DNA of 58,249 nt from Streptomyces sp. MZ04 (GTDB lineage Bacteria > Actinomycetota > Actinomycetes > Streptomycetales > Streptomycetaceae). This document shows, in pieces, positions 44,264 through 54,049 of the stretch. Below the pieces are notes generated by a model. That model was given only the letters and a program-made list of their open reading frames with translations, was not told where the DNA came from and did not search any database. Each line of letters begins with the position of its first letter. The first letter of the stretch is position 1. The stretch is from assembly GCF_004684775.1 (NCBI RefSeq), contig NZ_SRIC01000019.1, forward strand, positions 1 through 58,249, written 5' to 3'. The position numbers and the translations under genes are program-made.

Positions 44264-45667
44264 TCAGGAGGCCTTGGCCTTCTCCTCGGCCTTGGCGGCC
44301 GGGGCCTCGGCCTTGGCCGCGGCGGGCTTCGGGGCCGGCTTGGCGGCCTCGTAGAACTCCTCGCGCGGCGTCTCCATGGCGCCGAGCGAGACGACCTCGC
44401 GCTTGAGGAAGACCGCGAGGGTCCAGTCGGCGACGACACGGATCTTGCGGTTGAAGGTCGGCATGGCCATGCCGTGGTAGCCACGGTGCATGTACCAGGC
44501 GAGACGGCCCTTGAGCTTGATCTTCACCTTGCCCATGACGATCATCGCGACGCCCTTGTGCAGGCCGAGACCGGCGACCGCACCCTTGTTGGCGTGGCTG
44601 TACTCCTTCTGCGGGAAGCCCCGCATGCCGGAGATCACGTTGTCGCCGAGGACCTTCGCCTGACGCAGCGCGTGCTGGGCGTTCGGCGGGCACCAGGCGT
44701 TCTCGTTGCCGGCCTTGCGGCCCACGAGGTCCGGCACCTGGGCGTTGTCGCCCGCGGTCCAGATGTAGTCCGTGCCCTTGACCTGGAGGGTCGGCTCGGC
44801 GTCCACGTGGCCGCGCGGGCCGAGCGGCAGACCGAAGCGGGCGAGCGCCGGGTTCGGCTTCACACCGGCGGTCCACACGATGGTGTTGGAGTCGACCTCG
44901 AGGCCGTTCTTGAGCACCACGTGGCCGTCGACGCAGGAGTCCATGGAGGTGGAGAGGTAGATCTCGACCCCACGGCCCTCCAGGTGCTCCTTGCCGTACT
45001 GGCCCAGCTTCGGGCCGACCTCGGGAAGGATCTTGTCGGCGGCGTCGACCAGGATGAAGCGCATGTCCTCGCGCTTCACGCTGGTGTAGTACTTGGCCGC
45101 GTCGCGGGCCATGTCCTCGACCTCACCGATGGTCTCCGCGCCCGCGAAGCCACCGCCGACGAAGACGAAGGTCAGCGCCTTGCGGCGGACCTCCTCGTCC
45201 GTCGTGGAGTCAGCCTTGTCCAGCTGCTCGAGGACGTGGTTGCGCAGGCCGATGGCCTCCTCGATGCCCTTCATGCCGATGCCCTGCTCGGCGAGGCCGG
45301 GGATCGGGAAGGTGCGGGAGACCGCGCCCATCGCGATGACGAGGTAGTCGAAAGGCAGCTCGTACGCCTCACCCACGAGGGGGGCGATCGTGGCGACCTT
45401 GCGGTCCTGGTCGATGGTGGTGACCCGGCCGGTCAGAACTTCCGCCTTGGGCAGCACGCGTCGCAGCGGGACGACGACGTGCCGAGGCGAAATGCTGCCG
45501 GCGGCGGCTTCGGGGAGGAAGGGCTGGTAGGTCATGTACGACCGGGGGTCGACGACCGTGACGGTCGCCTCTCCGTAGCGCATCTTCTTGAGAATGCGCC
45601 GAGCTGCGTACAGGCCTACGTACCCACCGCCTACTACGAGGATCCTGGGACGCTCCGTGGTGCTCAT
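44264..45667 (-). CDS. ndh: Type II NADH dehydrogenase
   Basis: 467 aa, a membrane-associated flavoprotein passing electrons from NADH to menaquinone without proton pumping. First Rossmann VVGGGYVGLYAARRI (FAD), second FVFVGGGFAGAETIGEVED (NADH), and the C-terminal FAD block WTAGDNAQVPD. Amphipathic region near WYMHRGYHGMAMP; the tail is Ala/Lys-rich. ATG 45667 is the conserved MSTTERPRIL start. A Rex-type operator lies 310 bp upstream. Confidence 0.9.
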   Translation of the reverse strand: MSTTERPRILVVGGGYVGLYAARRILKKMRYGEATVTVVDPRSYMTYQPFLPEAAAGSISPRHVVVPLRRVLPKAEVLTGRVTTIDQDRKVATIAPLVGEAYELPFDYLVIAMGAVSRTFPIPGLAEQGIGMKGIEEAIGLRNHVLEQLDKADSTTDEEVRRKALTFVFVGGGFAGAETIGEVEDMARDAAKYYTSVKREDMRFILVDAADKILPEVGPKLGQYGKEHLEGRGVEIYLSTSMDSCVDGHVVLKNGLEVDSNTIVWTAGVKPNPALARFGLPLGPRGHVDAEPTLQVKGTDYIWTAGDNAQVPDLVGRKAGNENAWCPPNAQHALRQAKVLGDNVISGMRGFPQKEYSHANKGAVAGLGLHKGVAMIVMGKVKIKLKGRLAWYMHRGYHGMAMPTFNRKIRVVADWTLAVFLKREVVSLGAMETPREEFYEAAKPAPKPAAAKAEAPAAKAEEKAKAS

Positions 45668-46015
45668 GCCATCGAGTATCCACCTGCCCGACGGGGGTCG
45701 CTCGTGCGCCCCTTCACAAGCATGGGTGCACCCTCTGCTACACTTCGCCGCCCACGTGACGCAGGCCATAGCGCCCCAGGGGAACCACGACACAACCCGA
45801 GACGTTGTGCACCCCTGCTGAGCTGCCGCTCTGGCCCTTTTCGCACAGTGGACCAAGCGGTCGGTTCACACTCCGGACACGCAGCCGAACCTTCACTGTC
45901 ACGGGTCAAGAGGGCCTCGAGGGACACATTCAGGGGCTCAGAACCCAAGAACATCGTCCAACCGAGGCCAATTCCTTGTGAAGAACTTCACGAAGTTTCC
46001 CGACAGGACGTCGCC
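45668..46015. other. Long ndh upstream region
   Basis: About 350 bp without a supportable gene. It contains a Rex-like operator at 45977-45992. The ndh transcription start was not resolved. Confidence 0.4.
45977..45992. promoter_or_regulatory. Candidate Rex operator upstream of ndh
   Basis: TGTGAAGAACTTCACG matches 11 of 13 fixed bases of the Streptomyces Rex consensus TGTGAAC-N3-TTCACA. Rex senses NADH/NAD+ and controls respiratory genes including ndh in this genus, so position and target agree. Confidence 0.6.
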
Positions 46016-46036
46016 GAGGGGCCCTCAAGGCCCCTC
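46016..46036 (-). terminator. Hairpin after ppx
   Basis: 8-bp arms gaggggcc / ggcccctc with a 5-nt loop lie 30 bp past the ppx stop. Confidence 0.45.
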
Positions 46037-46065
46037 ACCAGGCGCTCAGACGCCGCGCCAACCGC

Positions 46066-46992
46066 TCACGCGAGGCTCCATCCGATCCCGTCGAGGATGT
46101 CGTGCTCGCTGACGACGACCTCCCGGGCCCCCGTCCGGTCCATGATCGCCAACAGCACGAGAGCGCCCGAAACGATCACGTCGACGCGGCCCGGGTGCAT
46201 CACCGGAATCGCGGCGCGCTCCGCGTGGGTGGACCGGGCGAGCCGCCCGACGGTCTCGGCGACCTGCTTGTAGGAGATGCGGGAGTGGTGGATCGCGGCG
46301 GAGTCGTACGCGTCGAGCCCGAGCGCTATCGCGGCCACGGTGGTCACCGAGCCCGCGAGGCCGACCAGGGTGCGGGCCTCGCGGATCGGCACCGTCTCCT
46401 CGGCGAGGTCGAGCGCGGCCTCGATGTCCGCGCGGACGGCGTCGAGTTCGGCGGCGGCGGGCGGGTCGCTGCGGATGTGCCGCTCCGTCAGGCGTACGCA
46501 GCCGATGTCGACGGAGCGGGCGGCGCGGACGTGGTCCTCGCCGACGACGAACTCCGTGGAGCCGCCGCCGATGTCGACGACGAGGTAGGGCTTGTCGAGG
46601 TGGTCGCTGCCGGCCAGCTCCTTCGTCGCGCCCAGGAAGGAGAACTCGGCCTCCTGGTCGCCGCTGATGACTTCCGGCTCGACACCGAGGATGTCCAGGA
46701 CTCCGCGTACGAAGTCGTCCCGGTTCTCGGCGTCGCGGGACGCGGAGGTCGCGACGAAGCGGAGGCGGTCGGCGCCGTGGGACTTGATGGCCTCGGCGTA
46801 CTCGCGGCAGGCCGCGAAGGTGCGGTCGAGTGCCTCGGGGGCGAGGCGGCCCGTCTTGTCCACGCCCTGGCCGAGGCGGACGATGGTCATCCTGCGGTCC
46901 AGGTCGAACAGTTCGCCGGTCGCGGGGTCGGCGTCCGCGACGAGCAGCCGGATGGAGTTGGTACCGCAGTCGATCGCGGCGACGCGGGTCAC
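46066..46992 (-). CDS. ppx: Exopolyphosphatase / GppA-type phosphatase
   Basis: 308 aa with the ASKHA actin-like fold: phosphate-1 motif AIDCGTNSIRLLVAD, phosphate-2 VVDIGGGSTEFV, and adenosine-type region GLAGSVTTVAAIALG. Hydrolyses polyphosphate or pppGpp. GTG 46992 is chosen because it overlaps the DUF501 stop (GTGA); the frame upstream is antisense-like. The short form without C-terminal domains is usual for actinobacterial Ppx1. Confidence 0.88.
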   Translation of the reverse strand: MTRVAAIDCGTNSIRLLVADADPATGELFDLDRRMTIVRLGQGVDKTGRLAPEALDRTFAACREYAEAIKSHGADRLRFVATSASRDAENRDDFVRGVLDILGVEPEVISGDQEAEFSFLGATKELAGSDHLDKPYLVVDIGGGSTEFVVGEDHVRAARSVDIGCVRLTERHIRSDPPAAAELDAVRADIEAALDLAEETVPIREARTLVGLAGSVTTVAAIALGLDAYDSAAIHHSRISYKQVAETVGRLARSTHAERAAIPVMHPGRVDVIVSGALVLLAIMDRTGAREVVVSEHDILDGIGWSLA

Positions 46993-47519
46993 TTGGACTC
47001 CTCCTCGGGGAGCGTCACGCAGGCGCCCTTGCGCCACCACTCCGGAAGCATCGCGATCGCCTCGTCGCCCAGGGGGTTCACGCCGGGGCCCGCGGCCAGG
47101 GAGTGGCCGACCAGGACGTGCAGGCACTTCACGCGGTCCGGCATGCCGCCCGCGCTCGGGAAGCCCTCAAGGACCTCGATGGCGTCGCGGCGCGCGATGT
47201 AGTCCTCGTGTGCCGCGCGGTACTTGGCGGCCAGCTCGGGGTCCGTCTTGAGGCGCTCCGACATCTCCTTCATGACGCCGTTCGCCTCGAGCGTGCCGAT
47301 CGCGGACGCGGCCCGCGGGCACGTCAGGTAGTACGTCGTCGGGAACGGCGTCCCGTCCGGAAGGCGCGGCGCCGTCTCGACGACGTCCGGCTGCCCGCAG
47401 GGGCAGCGGTGCGCGATGGCCCGCAGGCCACGCGGCGGACGGCCGAGCTGCTGCTTGAAGGCCTCGACGTCGGCGTCGGTGGGCTCGGTGCGCGGGGTGG
47501 TCGGCGGGGGCGTTTCCAT
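46989..47519 (-). CDS. DUF501 domain protein
   Basis: 176 aa. The DUF501 pattern is visible: FKQQLGRPPRGLRAIAHRCPCGQPDVVET, TTYYLTCPRAASAIGTLE, MPDRVKCLHVLVGHSLAAG. Conserved cysteines (RCPCG, LTCP, KCLH) hint at metal binding. The family is consistently between divIC/ftsB-like genes and ppx in Actinobacteria; function unknown. Overlaps ppx by 4 nt. Confidence 0.85.
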   Translation of the reverse strand: METPPPTTPRTEPTDADVEAFKQQLGRPPRGLRAIAHRCPCGQPDVVETAPRLPDGTPFPTTYYLTCPRAASAIGTLEANGVMKEMSERLKTDPELAAKYRAAHEDYIARRDAIEVLEGFPSAGGMPDRVKCLHVLVGHSLAAGPGVNPLGDEAIAMLPEWWRKGACVTLPEEESK

Positions 47520-47545
47520 GCCTGTCTTTCGATCGGTTCTCTACT

Positions 47546-47620
47546 AGGGGTACTGAAGTCAGGGGTACTGAAGTCAGGGGTACTGAAGTCAGGGGTACTG
47601 AAGTCAGGGGTACTGAAGTC
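47546..47620. repeat. Five exact 15-bp tandem repeats abutting the divIC stop
   Basis: aggggtactgaagtc is repeated without change at 47546, 47561, 47576, 47591 and 47606, ending at the base next to the stop codon (47621-47623) of the divIC-like gene. Identity of all units implies recent amplification. Confidence 0.9.
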
Positions 47621-48097
47621 TCAGTCGTCCGGGCGGTCGGCCTTGTCGACGCCGTCCCAGACGTTCGAGTACCAGGGCCTGGTGGCCGCCCCCTGGTCGG
47701 TGCGCTGGCGCTTCACCGCGTCGGGGTCGATCACCGTGTAGCCGGTCTCGCCCGGCATCACATAGTGCAGCCGGTCCCGGATGCGCTGCTCCGCGTACGA
47801 GTCGTCACGCCAGCGGGCCTTCTCGTCCTTCAGCTTCTCGACGTGTCCGCGGCGCTCGGCCTGCTCCCGGCGCTGATCGGCGATCTCGGCGCGCTGCGAG
47901 ACGTACTGCCTTATCGGGTACGCGAGCGCGACCACGAGGGAGCAGAGCACGAGCGCGAGGAGGGCCGCCCGGCCGGTCAGCCGGGAGCGGCGGGCCTGGC
48001 GCTTGGTCTGGGAGCGGTAGACGCGCTCGGCGGTCTGCTCGCCGAGCAGCCGCAGTCTGGTCGCGGTGGAGAACCGGTCCCGGTCCTTCACGGCCAT
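47621..48097 (-). CDS. Septum formation initiator (FtsB/DivIC-like)
   Basis: 158 aa bitopic division protein. Basic N-terminus, one membrane helix (AALLALVLCSLVVALAYPI), a coiled coil (AEIADQRREQAERRGHVEKL) and the DivIC/FtsB block WRDDSYAEQRIRDRLHYVMPGE. Sits between eno and DUF501 as usual in Actinobacteria. Confidence 0.88.
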   Translation of the reverse strand: MAVKDRDRFSTATRLRLLGEQTAERVYRSQTKRQARRSRLTGRAALLALVLCSLVVALAYPIRQYVSQRAEIADQRREQAERRGHVEKLKDEKARWRDDSYAEQRIRDRLHYVMPGETGYTVIDPDAVKRQRTDQGAATRPWYSNVWDGVDKADRPDD

Positions 48098-48206
48098 GTC
48101 CCCGCCTCCCGTTCACACGCGCGTACGTCCCCGCACACGGTACGGGACCGAGTACGGGGACGTACGTAACTACAGCGTGACTACGGCTCAGCCCTTGCTG
48201 TGCTGA

Positions 48207-49579
<1,373 letters not shown>

Positions 49580-49651
49580 CCGAGCGACCGCCCTGTGGAC
49601 AAACCGAGAGCAAAAAGTTTCCGAACGGAACAAAGCGCGGGATCAAAAGAA

Positions 49652-49694
49652 CCCCGCCCCGGTGCGTACGGGGGATACGCGCACCGGGGCGGGG
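49652..49694 (-). terminator. Rho-independent terminator of rpfA
   Basis: 15-bp perfect arms (49652-49666 / 49680-49694) are followed on the minus strand by TTCTTTT, 33 bp past the rpfA stop. Confidence 0.8.
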
Positions 49695-49727
49695 GGCCCG
49701 TGGGGACCGGGTGTCACCCGGTCAGGA

Positions 49728-50438
49728 CTAGCTCAGGTGGAGCTGCTGGCCCGGGAAGATCATGTCGGCGTTGTCGATGATGTCGCCGTTGAGCTTGTAC
49801 ACCTTGTGCCAGCCGCCCTTGACGTCGTGCTCGTCAGCGATCTTGGAGAGGGTGTCACCCTTCTTGACCTTGTACTCGCCGTCGCCCTTCTTGACCTTCT
49901 TGCCGGTCGGGGTCTCGACGGTCTTCTTGGACTCGGCCTTCGGGGCGGGCTTCGGGGCCTCGGCCTTGGGCGCGGCAGGCTGCTCGGTCTGCGCGCTGGG
50001 CTGGCTCTGCGGCTCCTGGGTCTCCTGCTGCGGAGCGGCTTCCTGCGTGCCGCCGCCCTCGTAGGAGGCGCCCGAGAGGCCCACGCCACAGCTCGGCCAG
50101 GCGCCCTTGCCCTGACCCGCGAGAACCTTCTCGCCGATCTCTATCTGCTGGGCCTTGGAGGCCTGGTCGGCGGTGGCCGCGTACTGGGTGCCGCCGTACG
50201 CGGCCCAGGTGGAGGCCGAGAACTGCAGGCCGCCGTAGTAGCCGTTGCCGGTGTTGATGGACCAGTTGCCGCCGGCCTCGCACTGGGCGACGGAGTCCCA
50301 CTCGGAACCGGTGGCGGCGGAGGCCGAGCCAGCGGCCATCAGCGGGGCGGCGACCGCGACACCGGTGACGCCGGCGAGCGTGGCGACGCGGGTGGCCTTG
50401 GACGGGCGGCGGTGCTTGCCCTTGCCGGAAAACAGCAT
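49728..50438 (-). CDS. rpfA: Resuscitation-promoting factor with LysM domain
   Basis: 236 aa secreted muralytic enzyme. Sec signal peptide ending near GSASA (about residue 41), then the Rpf lysozyme-like fold with catalytic Glu in [18 protein letters not shown] and [13 protein letters not shown] Gln/Pro/Ala-rich linker and a C-terminal LysM ([18 protein letters not shown]) follow. ATG 50438 (GAGGGG 7 nt upstream) is used; an in-frame GTG at 50453 overlaps the RBS. Cleaves peptidoglycan during spore germination. A c-di-AMP riboswitch precedes it. Confidence 0.9.
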   Translation of the reverse strand: MLFSGKGKHRRPSKATRVATLAGVTGVAVAAPLMAAGSASAATGSEWDSVAQCEAGGNWSINTGNGYYGGLQFSASTWAAYGGTQYAATADQASKAQQIEIGEKVLAGQGKGAWPSCGVGLSGASYEGGGTQEAAPQQETQEPQSQPSAQTEQPAAPKAEAPKPAPKAESKKTVETPTGKKVKKGDGEYKVKKGDTLSKIADEHDVKGGWHKVYKLNGDIIDNADMIFPGQQLHLS

Positions 50439-50449
50439 GCGAGATCCCC

Positions 50450-50630
50450 TCACCGACGCCTGCGAGGTGAGCTGTCGGGTTCGGGCCGATGAAGTTGCCC
50501 GGCCGCGCTTCTCGAGCGCGACTTAACCCCTAGCCGGTCCCAACTCCGCTCGGCAGCTCTCTCGTTCTGCTGCTGTGCGGCGCCGGGCCCGGCGCAAACC
50601 TTGGGTCCCCCGCTCCTGCCTACGGCGCTT
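50450..50630 (-). ncRNA. ydaO/yuaA-type c-di-AMP riboswitch in the rpfA leader
   Basis: The minus-strand leader has conserved blocks of this class: GTAGGC-AGGAGCGGGGGACCCAAG at its 5' side, TTGGGACCGGCTAGGGGTTAAG in the middle, and CCCGAACCCGACAGCTCACC then TCGCAGGCGTC just before the RBS. Such riboswitches are established regulators of Streptomyces rpfA. Boundaries are approximate. Confidence 0.75.
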
Positions 50631-50830
50631 GACGCGACGACTGTTCCCGTACGGCCGTTGGCAGGACTAGGCGTACCGACCGGCGGGGCCCGCTGTGGCG
50701 AGCGGTCACGACCGTAGTCATGCGATCCGCGGAATTTCAAAGACGATCAGGGCTTCTGAGACCCATCTCTCACTTGCGCCAAACCGGACATTCAGCGCGA
50801 AGCGGCTGGCCGACCCTTCGTCAACTTCCC

Positions 50831-51820
50831 TTACTTTTCGCCCAAATCGAGGCTCTGACCGGGAAGGATGAGGTCGGGGTCGGACCCGACGGACTTCTTG
50901 TTCTCGTCGTAGAGCGCACTCCATCCGCCCTGCACGCCGAGGTCGTCGGCGATGGTCCAGAGGTTGTCTCCGGAGCGGACCGTGTACGTCCCGTCGGCGC
51001 CGTCCTTCGCGCGGTCGTCGCCGCGCGACGCGTGCCGGCCGGAGCCGTCGCGGTCGCCGTTCTTGGCCTGCCCGTCGTCCGCGCTGTCGCCGCGGTGCCG
51101 GCCGGAGCCGTCGCCTTCACCCGCGCCGGTGGAGGGGGTGGAGTCGGGGGCGGGCGAAGTGCTGCCCTTCTGCCCGGACTTGTCGGAGTCGTCGGATTCA
51201 CCCGAGTCGCCCGGCTCGTCGTGATTCTTGTCTCCCGAGTCGTCGCCGGTGCCGGGCCTCTCGGACGACTTCTCCGAGGGCTTCTCGTCGGCCTTCTCGC
51301 TCGGCTTCTCGGAGGGCTTGACGTCGTCCTTCGGCTCGGCGGACCCGTCCGGCTCGGTCGACCCGCTCGGGTCGGCCGGCTCGGTCGACTCGTCCGAGGG
51401 CACCGAGATGATCGGGGCGCCCGGGTCGACGTCGGCGGGGGCGTCGTGCTTGGTGAGCCCCGCGATCACTCCGCAGCTCGGCCAGGCGCCGGGGCCCTCG
51501 GCGGCGAGAACCTTCTCGGCGACGGCTATCTGCTGCGAACGGCTGGCCTGGTCGGCGTAAGGGGCGTAGTCGAGACCGCCGTACTCCTCCCACGTCTCCT
51601 GGGAGAACTGGAGCCCGCCGTAATACCCGTTGCCCGGGTCGAGACTCCAGGAGCCGCCGCTCTCGCACTCCGCGAGCTTGTCCCAGGTGGCGGTGTCCGC
51701 GGCGCTCGCGCTGGTGGCGCCGAGCAACGGGATCGCGATGGCTGATCCGGTGACACCTGCCGCGACGATGAGGGCCGGGGCTTGGCGGGGACGTCGGTGA
51801 CGACCATGACCGGAGAGCAT
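50831..51820 (-). CDS. rpfB: Resuscitation-promoting factor 2 with LysM domain
   Basis: 329 aa secreted protein. Signal peptide to about ATSASA (residue 40), Rpf fold with KLAECESGGSWSLDPGNG and [18 protein letters not shown] long Ser/Asp/Lys/Pro-rich spacer (about residues 120-275) leads to a C-terminal LysM (YTVRSGDNLWTIADDLGV). The spacer is far longer than in rpfA, so it may reach further through the wall. No riboswitch upstream. The symbol follows the gene order next to rpfA and is tentative. Confidence 0.88.
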   Translation of the reverse strand: MLSGHGRHRRPRQAPALIVAAGVTGSAIAIPLLGATSASAADTATWDKLAECESGGSWSLDPGNGYYGGLQFSQETWEEYGGLDYAPYADQASRSQQIAVAEKVLAAEGPGAWPSCGVIAGLTKHDAPADVDPGAPIISVPSDESTEPADPSGSTEPDGSAEPKDDVKPSEKPSEKADEKPSEKSSERPGTGDDSGDKNHDEPGDSGESDDSDKSGQKGSTSPAPDSTPSTGAGEGDGSGRHRGDSADDGQAKNGDRDGSGRHASRGDDRAKDGADGTYTVRSGDNLWTIADDLGVQGGWSALYDENKKSVGSDPDLILPGQSLDLGEK

Positions 51821-51889
51821 GCGGTTGCCTTTCAGGAGACGGCAGAGGCGACTGCGGCTGCTGCGACAGCGGATGCCGAGTCGTCGGTG

Positions 51890-51919
51890 AACGTAGCCGC
51901 AGTCGAACGCTTGTCACAA
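51890..51919 (-). promoter_or_regulatory. Candidate promoter of the second rpf gene
   Basis: TTGTGA (51919-51914), an 18-nt spacer and TACGTT (51895-51890) on the minus strand; the leader would be about 60 nt. Confidence 0.4.
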
Positions 51920-51970
51920 GTCGATGCAGCGGAGATCACGTGAAAGTCACAGTCTTGACGCACCGTCAGT

Positions 51971-52075
51971 TCAACGGTGCCTCAGGTGCTCTTCTGTGAG
52001 TCCGCCTCGCCATCGCAAGTCACCCGGTTCCGCCGCGAGGCACAGGTCAGGCAGGCGCGTCAGGAGGGCCGCGGC
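51971..52075 (-). pseudogene. C-terminal fragment of a cytochrome P450
   Basis: The frame ending at TGA 51973-51971 reads ALLTRLPDLCLAAE then DLRWRGGLTEEHLRHR. This matches the C-terminus of the intact P450 at 53.9 kb (LLTRLPDIQLAAA, ELRWRGGL) but on the opposite strand. No heme-binding region precedes it; similarity stops at about 52075 where the recombinase fragment begins. Confidence 0.6.
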
Positions 52076-52566
52076 GCAAAGGCCGGGGGCGCGGCCCCCT
52101 CCGACTCCCGAAGCTCGCCCGTCACCGTGAGCGGCGGAAGGGTCGGCCGCTTGTACGCGTCGACTCCAGTTGTGTTGGCGTCCAAGGTCTTCATGACCTC
52201 CGGCCACTGCTCGTCGTCGGGGTTCGGCGGCACCTTCGTGCCGGTCGTCCAGTGCCACTCGGTGACGGCGCACCTCCCGCCGGGCTTACCGAGGATGGTC
52301 GCATCACCGATGACGACCTTGACGTCGAACATGTCGACTACTTCCTTGCGCTCTTCCAACGTCAGGCTCTTCAGCCGCTCCTCGGCATTGATCGCGATGT
52401 CGACGAGATGGTGCGCCCGGCGTTCACGATCGGTGTACGCCTCCAGCCATTGCCGGGCGAACTCATGCTGCTTCCGGAGCTCCGCCAGTTCGGTCTCGAG
52501 CGACGTGATGGAAGCCTTGAGTACCGCCGGGTCTACACCGGCGCGTACGTACTCGGGGACGCGCAC
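52060..52566 (-). pseudogene. Serine recombinase C-terminal fragment
   Basis: 168 residues resembling the C-terminal coiled-coil part of large serine integrases (PEYVRAGVDPAVLKASI, ETELAELRKQHEFARQWLEA, LKSLTLEERKEVVDMFDVKV). The catalytic domain is absent and a TAG immediately precedes the first GTG (52566). Its stop lies inside the P450 fragment. It is therefore a remnant of an integrated element. Confidence 0.6.
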
Positions 52567-52732
52567 CTAGATCAGGTGCTCCTGTTCGGTGATTCTGGCC
52601 TCCTTTGCGCTACTGCAAGCGCTCTGGGGCCGGTGCCGTTTTGGGGAACTTCACCTGCCACTCTGTGCAGTTGAAGGGGAATTGCACAATTCGACGATCT
52701 CGCCCACGCGCGGCTCCCGGTACCGTCACCCC
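52567..52732. other. Junction region between recombinase remnant and P450
   Basis: About 165 bp, lower in GC than its neighbours, without a supportable gene. It probably contains the P450 promoter and possibly an old attachment junction. Confidence 0.35.
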
Positions 52733-53992
52733 GTGAGCGCCCCACATATCGAACCCGAACTCTTCACCTGGGAGTTCGCCACCGACCCCTACCCTGCCTA
52801 CGCGTGGCTCCGCGAGCATTCACCCGTGCATCGCACCACGCTCCCCAGCGGTGTCGAGGCATGGCTCGTGACTCGGTACACGGACGCCAAGCAGGCGCTA
52901 GCCGACTCGCGGCTCTCCAAGAACCCTGTGCACCATTCCGAGGACGCCCACGGCAAGAGCAAGACCGGCATCCCCGGTGAGCGCAGCGCCAACCTCATGA
53001 CCCACCTGCTCAACATCGACCCGCCGGATCACACGCGACTCCGACGGCTCGTCTCCAAGGCGTTCACACCCCGCCGGGTGGCCGAATTCGCGCCCCGGGT
53101 CCAAGAGCTCGCCGACCACCTCATCGACCAGTTCGCGCACACCGGAAGCGCCGACCTCATCCACGAGTTCGCGTTCCCCCTCCCCATCTACGCCATCTGC
53201 GACCTGCTCGGCGTCCCCCGCGAGGACCAGGACGACTTCCGGGACTGGGCAGGGATGATGATCCGGCACGGCGGAGGGCCGAGAGGCGGTGTCGCACGGT
53301 CCGTGAAGAAGATGCGCGGCTATCTCGCCGAGCTGATCCACCGCAAGCGGGAGGCGCTCCCGGACAACCCCGGCCCCGGCGAAGACCTCATCTCCGGGCT
53401 CATCCGCGCCTCCGACCACGGCGAGCACCTAACAGAGAACGAAGCCGCAGCCATGTGTTTCGTACTACTGTTCGCTGGGTTTGAGACGGTTATCAATCTT
53501 ATCGGCAACGGCATCTACGCGCTGCTGCGCAACCCCGCTCAGCGTTCCCTGCTTCAGGATTCCATTCAGCGGAAGGATCACAGACTCCTCGAAACCGGCA
53601 TCGAGGAGTTGCTTCGCTTCGACGGTCCCGTGGAAATGGCAACGTGGCGGTACGCCACGCAACCACTCGAAATCGGCGGGCAGCGAATCGCTCAAGGCGA
53701 TCCCGTCCTGGTCGTACTCGCCGCAGCGGACCGTGATCCCGCTCGATTCAGCGAGCCGGACACCCTCGACTTGGCTCGCACGGACAACCCGCACCTCGGC
53801 TACGGCCACGGCATCCACTACTGCTTGGGTGCCCCCCTTGCACGGCTGGAGGGGCGCATCGCGCTCGCCACCTTGCTCACGCGGCTGCCGGACATCCAGC
53901 TTGCTGCCGCACTGGATGAGCTTCGCTGGAGGGGCGGGCTGATCATGCGCGGCCTGCGTACGCTTCCCATCGATTTCACCCCACCCAAGTGA
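52733..53992 (+). CDS. Cytochrome P450
   Basis: 419 aa soluble bacterial P450 from GTG 52733. I-helix LLFAGFETVINL, K-helix ExxR in ELLRFDGP, heme loop YGHGIHYCLGAPLAR with the axial Cys. The usual Phe of FxxGxxxC is Tyr here. N-terminus HIEPELFTWEFATDPYPAYAWLREH is normal, so the gene is full length. No redox partner adjacent; substrate unknown. Codon use is slightly less GC-biased than in neighbours, consistent with its place beside an integration scar. Confidence 0.88.
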   Translation: MSAPHIEPELFTWEFATDPYPAYAWLREHSPVHRTTLPSGVEAWLVTRYTDAKQALADSRLSKNPVHHSEDAHGKSKTGIPGERSANLMTHLLNIDPPDHTRLRRLVSKAFTPRRVAEFAPRVQELADHLIDQFAHTGSADLIHEFAFPLPIYAICDLLGVPREDQDDFRDWAGMMIRHGGGPRGGVARSVKKMRGYLAELIHRKREALPDNPGPGEDLISGLIRASDHGEHLTENEAAAMCFVLLFAGFETVINLIGNGIYALLRNPAQRSLLQDSIQRKDHRLLETGIEELLRFDGPVEMATWRYATQPLEIGGQRIAQGDPVLVVLAAADRDPARFSEPDTLDLARTDNPHLGYGHGIHYCLGAPLARLEGRIALATLLTRLPDIQLAAALDELRWRGGLIMRGLRTLPIDFTPPK

Positions 53993-54049
53993 CTCTCGCC
54001 GCATGGGTTCGTCGGTGTCCGCGCCACTCCCCAAGGCGAGCACACCTCA

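Noticed and set aside
47546..47620. CRISPR array
   Set aside because: The units are contiguous 15-bp tandem repeats without spacers and no cas genes are in the window.
51821..51970. A second c-di-AMP riboswitch upstream of the second rpf gene
   Set aside because: The leader predicted from the TTGTGA/TACGTT promoter is only about 60 nt and none of the ydaO-type blocks are present.
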